This document shows, piece after piece, positions 1 to 12,200 of a stretch of 64,000 nucleotides of DNA. Position 1 is the stretch's first letter; every line of letters begins with the position of its first letter. The translations under genes and the position numbers were made by a program. The DNA lies in NCBI RefSeq assembly GCF_032854445.1, contig NC_088300.1:69166984-69230983 (forward strand), in the 5' to 3' direction. Source of the DNA: Liolophura sinensis (Eukaryota > Mollusca > Polyplacophora > Chitonida > Chitonidae). Below the pieces are notes generated by a model that had not been told where the DNA came from, searched no databases, and saw only the letters and a program-made list of their open reading frames with translations.

Positions 1-119
1 TCAGCAACCTGCGGATGGTCGTGGGTTTCCACCCACCATAATGCTGGCCGCCGTCGTATAAGTGAAATATTCTTGAGTACGGCGTAAAACACCAATTAAA
101 TAAATAAATAAATAAATAC
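1..119 (+). mobile_element. Family-1 SINE, 3' part (cut by window edge)
   Basis: Core and tail of the common tRNA-headed SINE: AACCTGCGGATGGTCGTGGG, then CCACCATAATGCTGGCCGCC, then ACGGCGTAAAACACCAAT and an (AAAT)n tail. The head lies beyond position 1. Confidence 0.85.
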
Positions 120-195
120 AGTTCTAGAGATACATTTTTTGATGTCATAAAAAATCATCTTGTACATGGGTCTCAGAAGATACTTTGTGACTAAC

Positions 196-297
196 CTTCT
201 TGTACTGTGTGGCCAGCATGTAGTTATCTCCTCCGTACAGACTGCCCATTGTCACCATGTTGTCTACCAGGTTGATGAGGGGTCGGTACACTTCCAG
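196..297 (-). CDS. PLEKHA5/7-like: Gene A exon 17 (last in window)
   Basis: 102 nt, 34 codons. Reads LEVYRPLINLVDNMVTMGSL then YGGDNYMLATQYKK. Acceptor CTTTTACTTTCAG, donor GTTAGTCAC. The ORF is open into the next intron, so the gene continues beyond position 1. Confidence 0.85.
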
Positions 298-3200
298 CTG
301 AAAGTAAAAGTAGGTAAAATATTCAGGTCAATACCGAAGACTACATGTACTGAAGTCGTGAATTTTGTAATTTAGTGTACATGATATGCAAAAGAGCATC
401 AATGGTGGAACATCCCCCACCTGTCATTGTGCTTTACATGTATGTAAAACCTCACCCCAACATACAGACATGAATTACTTTTTGAAATATCATCCCTAAC
501 ATTGACTTTACCATGGATTCTGTACACAATACACTCTGTCATGAATTTTGTAATTTATGGTAAATTAGTATACACAACAACAGAACATCTCCCTCATGTT
601 ATGGTGCTTTATGTGTATGAAAAATCACGCCTCAATACATACTGTACTTTTTAAGATATCACACCTAACGTTTACTTTAACACAGTACTTTTTAAGATAT
701 CACACCTAACATTTACTTTAACACAGTACTTTTTAAGATATCACACCTAACACCTTACGTTAACAATGCTTTCCTTTTTTCATATATTAGTTCTTCATAT
801 CAACACAAAAAGAGTCTGACATCGGTACTGTCTGTTATTTACTGCCATGACGGGCATATACTGACGTCCCCAAACCCTTCTTCTGTGTTTTTATACGAGG
901 CCACAGAATACAAAGAATGTGCTTACCTTTTTCTCGATATCCTCACACCTGTTCTTGAGCTCTGCATACCTTCTGTGATTCTGCTCTAGTCTGGGGTCAG
1001 TTGGTGAACCCTCACTACTTCTGTAACAAGATTTGTTGTTTTCAATAGGATCAAAAAGTAAAAGACAATAAAAATTTGTCAGTACAAACCAACAGAAGCA
1101 ATATGGCCAGAAAGAAAAAATATATTTCCAATTTTACGTTAATTCCACTCGTGGATATTTTTTAATGTCAGCCTGCTCATAAAATACAATATAAAATTGG
1201 CACTGCCTAATTGTATCACGATGAAATTAGCAGTAGATTCTGGATCTAAATCAATACACTCTTTACCTTCGTCTATATTCCTGTTCACTTAAGCGGTGTT
1301 GCTCAATTTGGTGACGGTAGAAGTCCCGGGCATGCTCCAAACCTGACTTGTTTCTCCTCAGCTGAATCAACAGTAGCACTAGCTCCTCATGCTGTAAAAG
1401 TGTTCATTTGAATTTTTCATAAGCCACCAAATCAACACGTTCTTCCAAATTTTACAAATCTAGTCATAGTCTAAATAATGTTTTTCTAGTACGTTGTACA
1501 TTGTTTGAACATGTTGAAATTCACAGAATTACTTTAGATTAATAAGCCTAATGATATTTATAATAACAAATTAAAGAAATTAAAGAAATAATAAATGAAA
1601 GAATGGTATTGGAAGTAAACCATCTTTTCTCTTCTCCAGCAACTAAAAGCAATTAGAAATGGCTATATGGCGGTAAGCGTGTACAGAAGAGACAAAATAA
1701 TAACCATGCGGACAAAGAGGTATTTATCTGAAAGGGACTTCAGCACCCACATCAGCAATTACATGTACCTCTCGTTTGATAAAGTTTAAAGTTTGATCAA
1801 TTGCAGATCAGAAATAGAAAACTTACAGATTTTCCAAGAAGATTTTCTGCATTCAAACTCAGCCGAAGTCTTGTACCATTTATTGGATATCTTGGGAGAA
1901 TATTTTTTGTTTCCTGTAAGTAAAAGCAGCAAAACACTGCTAATGGTGCCCACAATTTCTACTCTGTTAATATAACCTTTCCTTTGGAATCAACAACATG
2001 ATTCTTACAAATTCAAATTCTCTATGTATTTCCATTACATTTGTACTGAACAAATAAATTTGAACACAGACCACAATAAAATTTAAATGTTAACATGACT
2101 CAAAAAGCAAAAAACATCTTGTATGCAAATAATCCATATACAAGTATATCATACCTGCACCTAGTGAGGAAATGGAGCGAGATAGAAATGAGCAGGGGAG
2201 CTAACTCACCAGAATATCTGAGTCTGCCATGCTGGGATCTTCTTTCACTGTTTCTATTGGTGGTAACCTGTCCTGGGCTGACAAATGTCTCCGCCCACCA
2301 CCACCATGCGGTGGACTCCCCATGGGATTGTAATTATGTCTGGAATAACCTGATGACTTTTCATGATCTGAAATACATGTAACATGTGAGAGAGAAGTAC
2401 ACAAAGCATAAACTTCTTTAACTTGCTGAAATTGGCCTTGGCACAGCATATACAGATATCCCAGATGTCTCTGGGATTCATCCCACCACGGACTCTCAAC
2501 CACAGAGAAACAGACTGGATTTATTCGATTGGAGTTTTATGCTATACTCAAGAATATTTCATTTACACTACAATGACGAGCATTACTGTGGGAGAAAACT
2601 TGGAAAAAACCCATGACCATCTTCAGATTGCTGAAAGACCAGAATGGAGGCCAGCCTTAGATGGACTTAAATCACATCGATCGCATTGGTTGGACTTAAA
2701 TCACATCTGATTGCATTGGTTGGACTTAAATCACATCTGATCGCATTGGTTGGACTTAAAGCACATCGATCGCATTGGTTGGACTTAAAGCACATTGATC
2801 GCATTGGTTGGACTTAAATCACATCTGATCGCATTGGTTGGACTTAAGGCACATCAATCGCATTGGTGAGAGGCTCCTGGGTCCTTGTGCTGCACTAGCA
2901 CACTAACCACTAGGCCCCCTAGGTGTATTAGATGGGAGATACTGTGCTGTTAAGAACTATCAGTATAGAGAAGACCATGCATGAAGTAGAATTATTCGAT
3001 TGGTCAAAGAGATTTACATGTAACTGTTTTCCTCAACCTTTAATTACAGACTGACTTAACAATTTCAACCGAGTTTTGTATGACTCACATTTCTCTCTCC
3101 CTATGAGGAGTCAGCCACAAATTACCAATGAACTACACGTGCCAGAGTTTAAGCCCCATCAAAGTACATGTACTTAGTATACAGTCTGACGTACCTCTCA

Positions 3201-6200
3201 TATCACCACTGTAATTTGAGTGCCCATGGGAATGGATTCGATCACCTGGTGCAACCTGAAAACAGTACAGGTTACAAAATTAATATTTTATGTGATATGA
3301 ATACATGCCTTTAACAGTTATTTATTAATTTATTTGATTGGTGTTTTTACGCCATATCAGAATATTTCACTTATATGACTGGGACCGACATTAGTGGGAG
3401 AAAACCGAGCAGAGCCCGGAGGAAATCCACAACCATCCGTGCTTTCAACATCCCCTCAAACAATTGGAGAAGTTGATACAAAAGTGTCCACAGTCTTTGC
3501 CTGTACACTACAAGTGATTCTCAATGGCCAATGGCTAATTAGAGGGGATAAAATGTAAACATACACTTGAAAGAACTGCAGACCACATCCCCACACAGGG
3601 TATGTAAATTACATCAGCCTGGGGTTTAGATAATTTATACCCTATACAGCTGAATTACTGCTCATAATGAGTTCGGCTGATGTCATTTTTCTCCGTGAAA
3701 CTGCATTTAAAAGCAATTAAACACTCCAAGTACCCTTCTCCAAATGCAGATATCTTATACATGTACATGTAATGTCTAAACCATTTTTCTTTTGTTCTGG
3801 CACTCCTCCTGATGGAAATACACTGTACTAAAATTTTTGGACAAACATGAGATATTAATACATGTAGATCATTGTTTCCTGTGCTAAAAATTAATATTCC
3901 ATCCCATGCATAATAACATTTTCCTCTTACAACTGACTGGTTTAAATTTAAATTTAATTTAAATGTAGCTCTTCCCTAGGGTACAGGACCCTCACAATAC
4001 GCCTGACTTGAACAAACAGCCCCGGTAAAAGCATACTTTTATTTTAATCTGTACTCAAGAATGTTCTAATCATTTGCCTACAATCAGGTTTGTGGGTGGA
4101 GGAAATCAGAATGCCTAGAGTATTAAAATCACTGGTCTTTGACCAGGATAAGACAGACCTTCAGATTTGAACACTGCAACAGAAGCACTGGGAGCTGGAT
4201 TCACACACAGCCTCCTCGGTCGTCAGCCTGGTGCGTGTAGTCAGAGTGAGTGCTTGGGGTTTAACGTCATACTTAACAATTTTTCAGTCATATGACGACG
4301 AAGGAATCCTTAGGGTGTATGTAATGTGCCTCCTTGTTGCAGAATGGATTTCAACCGCTCTTTTATCTGGTGATGCTTCACTGAGGTGCCTTGTCGAATG
4401 CAAGTAAGCCCCACCCCCCCGAGCCAGACAGACCTTCAGATTTGAACACTGCAGCAGAAGCAGCAGGAGCAGGATTCCCACACAACCTCCTCCGTCATGG
4501 GCCCGATACATGTAGTCGGAGTGAGTGCTTGGGGTTAAACATCTTACTTAACAATTTTTCAGTCATATGACGACGAAGGAATCCTTAGGGTGTATGTAAT
4601 GTGCCTCCTTGTTGCAGGATGGATTTCTACCACGCTTTTATCCAGTGCTGCTTCACTGTGGCGCCTTACCGAAGGCAAGTAAGCACCCCCCCCACCTCCC
4701 CGAGGCATTATACTGATACGGGTCAACCAGTCATTGCACTATCCCCTCCATGCTGAACACCAAGCGACATGTAGTCGGAGGAAGAATACAAGACAAATAC
4801 AGGTGCACACATGTACATGTACACGTCTGCTCATAGCATGATATTATACACAATTCTCTCATATCTTCATGATGTGATATTTCACTTCATTTTTTTTCTG
4901 TTAAAGTATACATACAAACACCTCTCTGATCTGTACAAATGTGCATTTATATGCATGATGTCATGCTAAAATTTGAACTGGCTACAATGTTGAAATTCAC
5001 CAATCTTACCGCTGAAGCTTAAGTAGGGATGTACAACTGCATTGTACATAAATTCCATTCAAATAGCTTCTCATACAAGAGAAAAAAAGTCATAAAAGGA
5101 AACCAAATTTGTTTGAATATAAGTTAATAACACATACCTGTCCAGAGTGGTCATATTTGGATGGGACCTTGGGTGAAGGGTACTGGAAGAAATTTGCCTT
5201 CTGATGTCTATGGATTTCGTTCTGTGCGGCTAGGAGTAGATCCTGCTGTGTGACAGGTGTCTTCGTCTGGGCCAGCTCCTCGGCGATCTGCTGCCTAATG
5301 TTTGCTGGTAACGCAGGTCTCGAAGGGTTGTCGTCAAACAAGTGTTCACGGCTGCCCCTTGTTCTATCTCTAGCATCATCTGACATATTCTCATATGCAT
5401 AGCTTCCTGGGAGGTTTGCGTTCACACCTGGATACTGTTTGTGGTGATCCACCAAATCCTTAGGGTGTCGACCATCATTAATGTGGTTTCTGTGTGGTAC
5501 AGCATAGATCTGAGAGTTTCTCTGATAGCCCGCATCAGCAGAGGGGTGGTGTGGTCCCCTGACAGAGTCATAACTACTTTGTAAGTCTGGCCTCTCCTGG
5601 ACAGTTTTAGCAGCTGGTTTATCACGCCTAACCTTAGCATAAATCACTTCGGGGTCATCCATATCTTTTTTATCAAACTGCCAATGACCACTCATGTTTT
5701 CTCCCCTGTGATCTGAGGGACTGTGGACATAACTTCCTCGCGGTGGTTGTTCTCTGTCTTGGGCATAGCTTCCACGTGGTGGAATATCCCGATCTTGGGC
5801 ATAACTTCCACGTGGTGGAATATCGCTCTCATGGGCATAACTTCCACGGGGTGGCAGGTCTCTATCTTGGGCATAGCTTCCACGTGGTGGAATATCCCGA
5901 TCTTGCGCATAACTTCCACGTGGTGGAATCTCCATATCGTGGGCAAAACTTCCATGAGGTGGCACGTCCCTATCTTGGGCATAACTTCCACGTGGTGGTA
6001 ATTCTCTATCTTGTGCATAATTTCCACGTTGTGGAATCTCCATATCGTGGGCAAAACTTCCATGAGGTGGCACGTCCCTATCTTGGGCATAACTCTTATG
6101 TGGTGGTAGTTCTCTATCTTGTGCATAACTTCCACGTTGTGGAATCTCCATATCGTGGGCATAACTTCCACGATGTGGCACGTGCCTATCTTGGACATAA

Positions 6201-9200
6201 CTTCCACGTGGTGGTAGTTCTCTATCTTGTGCATAACTTCCACGTTGTGGAATCTCCATATCGTGGGCAAAACTTCCATGCAGTGGCATGTCCTGATCTT
6301 GGGCGTAACTTCCACGTTGTGGAATATCTTGCTCCCTATCTTGGGCATAACTTCCTCGTGGTGGCTGGTCCCTATCTTGCACATAGTTTCCATGTTGTGA
6401 AATATCTCGTTCCGTATCTTGAGCATAACTTCCTCGTGGAGGAATGTCCCTAACTTGAGCATAACTTCCACGTTGTGGTTGCTCTGAGTAACTTCCACGT
6501 TCATGTGGGTAGTTGTACTCTGGCCCTTGATGGCTGTGGTTCAAGCTGCTTTTACCCGGGTATGCCTGAGGGTGAGAGAGGTCTGCGCTGCTTGTATTAC
6601 GACTGTGCGGATGTTGGGTGTAAGAATCTCTGTCGCGTGGAGCCTGGTGAGTGCCCAAGTTGTCCTGGAAGTTACCTGGCCTGTGTCTATGCTCCGCATC
6701 CGGGTATGAGTTATAAGAGTGGGACAGTCTGTTGTGTGGACGCTCCATATCCTGGGGTTGCCTGCTGTATGAATCCCTGGGGCTCGGGGTCTGGCCAGGA
6801 TAACCTGGGTGGAGAGGTGGGGTCCTCTGGGGGTAGTCCAGACTGCCCCGCTGAGAGGGAGGTTGATGATAGTGAGGGGGGTGTTGGTGCCTATGTTCAG
6901 GAAAGTCCATCCCTGGGGGGTAGCCTTCTCCATGCCAGTGGGGGCTGGGCTGATGGCCAGGGGAAGTCTTGTAATAGTTGTTATTATGCTCAGGATCGTA
7001 CCCTCTTTCTTGGCTGCACAAGAATAAGAGAGAAGAAAGCACATTACCCCTAACATACATGTAAGTACACGTAAGCTTTTGTAACTAGTATTCTCTCTCA
7101 CTTAAAACACTATAAAAAGCGATCTTAATATAATTTTCTACTACATGTAATCATCTAACTAATCAACACAAATTTTATATTTATTTTATTTATTTATCTG
7201 ACCTGTGTTTTACGCCGTGCTCGAGAACATTTCACTTATACGGCAGCAGCCAGCAATATGGTAGGAGGACACCTGGGAGAAAATTTTAAATCATCTTCCT
7301 CTTTTATATGTATTGTTTAATACAAGTATATGTATATTAATCATAATTTAACAGCTATTAGTTTCGACAATCAATGTACAAAGTAACACATTGAGAAATT
7401 TTGCCAATCTGGGAAACTGTTTGCTTGCTTGCTTGCATGTATTGTTTTCGTAATATTACAGCCTGAGTGTTATCTTCTTGTAACAGACATGTCAGAATGG
7501 TGCCATATTTATAATGCTAAATAGTTACATACCGCTAAAACCACACGTGACACTGACATAACACCCTACCCAGTCAAAGTTAACTGCTACAGGGCCAAAT
7601 AGCTACCAGGCCTAAAAATTGGTGTTTCCTAGCCAAGAAAGTGTATGTACCAAGATTGCTTATTTTTAAGTCTTAACTGCTGAATTATAGATTATTAATA
7701 TAATATTATTAATATAACTTTATACAGAGAACTAGAAGGCACTACACATATAAATTTCAGCTTCTGCAAAATTTACAAATTTCCTTGAACACTGCTGAGA
7801 AAGGGACACTACTCAGTATTTTCATATCTTAAAACTGAAGGATTGTGTAAAAAAAATCCCAGATCTGGTATGGACATTAACCCAAGAACAACCTCTGCAC
7901 AAAATTTCCTCCAAATCTGTGCAAAACACTTTTCTGTTAAGTTTTTGAATGACAGAGAGAAAAACAATGGCAAAGAAATATATCCTCCTTTGATGGAGGC
8001 AAAAATGAATGCCCCAATGCAAGGAGAGAACCAATAGTAAGTAAACTTACTTGAGGTCTGACTGAGCCATTGTAGCCAGCTCAATAGCCCTTGTCCAACT
8101 GTCCAGCTCCTCTAAGTTTTCTGTCGCAAAGAAGTGACTCTTCATATTCTCATGTTCAATCTGAAATTAACATATTTATCTTTATTTATTTATTTTATTA
8201 GCGTTAAACATTTTTGTGGAAAGTACTTTTAATAGGAGAAAAAAGCCAGACGAGATTTACCATGCATTTCAGGAAGCAATATTCATTAGCTCATGTAATT
8301 ATAGTCAGTTTGTATTTCACCGTCTTCAGAATATATATACAGAGATTTTTTTACGATATAACCTAACATATAACTATCAGATATACACAATACATGTTTA
8401 GCACATCATGATATCATCTGGAGGACCAAATTATGGCTAAGCGATGGAGGCACTCCAACGTGGTGAATTTAGAGTTCCAACTCTTTTATCACTAAAGGGA
8501 AAAAAAGCCTCCTGTATCATGTGACCAATCAAGAATGTCAGGCAACTACTTTTGATCACATTTACTGTGACGTGGGCATCAGAAATAAGTTTCACAATAA
8601 ACAATTTAGAGTAGATGAATGATGGAGAAAGTTGAGGAGTTGTACGAAGAGGTGTCACTTGTGCCTCTGGACAATGGTGAGACAAGTGGTCAGTAAATTA
8701 ATGTTTTTCACAAGTCACATAATACGAGAGGACTGTACCTCCAACAACAACAGAGTTTTAACTCGGAGTTCTCATAATGTTAGTCCACACAAACATGCAT
8801 TCAATCCCATTTTTGGTCAGCGTATATTTTTGTAGTTTCCCCTGATTTCATCGTTCACTGGGTCTTGGTGACAATAAGCAGTCATCTGTGACCTTTTTGG
8901 TGATTTCTTACATGAAGTTCAATGAAAAATTCTTGAGTGCTTCATCAAGCAACAATCAAATAAATCTATCCCCTGTAAAATGAAGAATACCATCTACTTT
9001 ACCTTGAAGGCAAACCGTCTTGATATGCCATCCCGTAGGTTACAATGGCTGACTTTATAGCTAGGCAACAGGATAGAGGAGATTTCACCTTTTTTCCATT
9101 TTTTGTCTGCAGGTATAAAACAAAATAAAACATTATATTCTTATAATTTATTAAAGTAAACAGTTGCATTAAATTTCTTTACATGCAATTTTAAATTTAG

Positions 9201-12200
9201 CCATCTACATAGCTGGTGATATAGTAATGCTTGTATAGACACTGTCCACTTTGTTGCTTATTTCACAAAGCAATAAGCAATAATGTTAAGACCAGCAAAG
9301 AGTCCAAAATTTTCAATAACATTAAGTGTAAAAGGTACATTTCTACATGAGAAAGTATTGCACATTTGTACCTTTAAGATTATGCTTTTAATTCCAGTGC
9401 AAAACAAGGACAACCGCTTCAAGGAGGGGTAAGGCACCATGTTTAAATAAAATTACTGGCAGAGTATCATTACATTGCAACATTTGACACCAAAACCTAC
9501 CCCAACATAACACAGGAGAATTATCTTTTCTGCATAATCAGGGATTCTATGGTCTACATGATTCATATCAGTCATATGATATTCTCTATATCATTTGTGT
9601 TTGGGAATGTGTTGTGAAATAGAGTAAAGTAATAGTGTCATGGCAGTACTGGAGTAAATCACGTGTTCATTTGACAAGTGAAGTTAGTCATTCCTTACGC
9701 ATCCAAGTATGTGACAACATGTGAATACCATCCCAAGTTAGAATCAACAAACTGGACTCTACTGTGAGGTTTGGGCAACAATTGCAAATCTCATTGCATG
9801 CAATATTAAGTAGTCTCCCTGGATAATGTGAGGCAAATTCTAATATACTTCTATTAATGCTTACCTTTGTAAAATGTAAGCAGAAATCTGCTAAAACACA
9901 CCATCGCTTTTTCCAGGATTTTAATGGCGCTGTCTCCTGATATGAGAATTAAGCAGACACAATTATCACAAGAGCAAGCCAAGGACTGCTTACAGGTCAT
10001 TCATACAAACATTATCTACTGGACATTTATACATTGCCTACATTACATGTACATGCATACAAACATTATCAACAGGGCACTTACACATTATCCACAGGAC
10101 ATCTACATGTATAAACATTATCCACAGGACATCTACATGTATACAAACATTATTTACTGGACATTTATACATTACCTACATTACATGTACATGTATACAA
10201 ACATTATCAACAGGGCACTTACACATTATCCACAGGACATCTACATGTATATAAACATTATCCACAGGACATCTACTTGTATACAAACGTTATCCACAGG
10301 ACATCTACATGTATACAAACATTATCCACAGGACATCTACATGTATACAAACATTATCCACAGGACATCTACATGTATACAAACATTATCTACAGGACAT
10401 CTATGTGTATACAAACATTATCCACAGGACATTTAGATGTATACAAACATTATCAACAGGGCACTTATACATTATCGACAGGACATGTAGATATATACAA
10501 ACATTATCTACAGGACATTTATAAATTATCTACAGGGCACTCACATACTTGTGTCATGCAGAGATCCTTTCATACATGTACACGTATAAACTTTAGGCAA
10601 TAAACCTATGTACAATTTTGATGTATTCACATGTAATGTATACCAACATGTGGCAACATAACACAGCTCACCTGTCTGTATAACCAGGCCCGTTTAGACA
10701 CCGTGGAATGCTGTGTTCTTTTGGCTGATGGGGTTTTGTCCAACACTCTGTGAGAGAGCAGAAAAACAGTGATAGGCATGCACAGATTCAGGAATACTGC
10801 AGGTTACAGCTGTAGATGCATCGTGTTTGGATGCTCTTGAGCTAACACATGTAACAGACAGAGTGGTGCAAACAGATGCAGGCTGGAGAATCTCATACAA
10901 TATCTGTAAGCGCACAACCTGTACAAAGTACATCTGCAGACAGACAAGAAATAGCTATCTATAAAAGAGCCATATACATGTATGCACTTACTTTTGTCTA
11001 TTTGTTTTCCTTTGTTGTGGCTGTAACAAAACAAAAGAGGAATATTTATTTCTTGTTAAGGAACACATGCACCACCAACATAGGCACTGAACAGTACATG
11101 GTACAAAACTTTTGACCATGTTCAACAGTCAACTAACATGTACATGTAAATTATGTATTTTTACATGTATTTCTGAATTTCCAAAGTAGATGTATAAAAC
11201 ATGTCTACATAGGTAGAATCTTCTCAATACATATCCAAACACACAAAATGAAAATATGAATCTGGGAGAGAAAATGAGTCATAACAGAGGTGGGAAGAGA
11301 AAGTGAAAAATGTCAAACACTTGCAGGAAAAAACAGTGAGAAGGATGTGTCATGAATATATGAAAATAGAGAATATGAGAAATGCCCCAGTCAGCTGGGA
11401 AGATGACTTGGAATGTGTGTGCGGAAGAGAATGTGAGACGTGTCATAGACTGGTGGGGCGAGAACCTGAGATATGTGAAGAGATCTTGAAAAGTGTCGCA
11501 GATTTGTAGGGGGAGAATTTGAAAATTATCGGAAAGAAGTGTGGTTGATACACGTATGTGACAATTACACATAAGTACATGTATGTGACAATTACACATA
11601 AGTACATGTACATGACAATTACACATAAGTACATGCATGTGACAATTACACATAAGTACATGTATGTGACAATTACACATAAGTACATGTACGTGACAAT
11701 TACACATAAGTACATGTATGTGACAATTAAACATAAGTACATGTATGTGACAATTACACATAAGTACATGTATGTGACAATTACACGTAAGTACATGTAT
11801 GTGACAATTACACATAAGTACATGTACGTGACAATTACACATAAGTACATGTCTGTGACAATTGCACATAAGTACATGTATGTGACAATTACACATAAGT
11901 ACATGTATGTGACAATTACACGTAAGTACATGTATGTGACAATTACACATAAGTACATGTATGTGACAATTAAACGTAAGTACATGTATGTGACAATTAC
12001 ACATAAGTACATGTATGTGACAATTACACGTAAGTACATGTACGTGACAATTACACATAAGTACATGTATGTGACAATTAAACGTAAGTACATGTACGTG
12101 ACAATTACACATAAGCACATGTATGTGACAATTACATCTAAGTACATGTAAGTCAAGTGAGAAGATATGGGTGAGATATACATGTACATATGCATATACA

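Noticed and set aside
5743-6453. 236-residue plus-strand ORF opposite the coding repeat
   Set aside because: It arises because the 36-bp repeat leaves other frames open. The minus-strand frame has matched splice sites and continues from the PH domain; the plus frame has neither.
5692-6504. 270-residue minus-strand ORF in another frame of the repeat
   Set aside because: Same cause; it is not joined in phase to any neighbouring exon.
6541-7101. 186-residue minus-strand ORF over the start of exon 11
   Set aside because: It is a frame-shifted shadow; the exon 10 phase selects the other frame.
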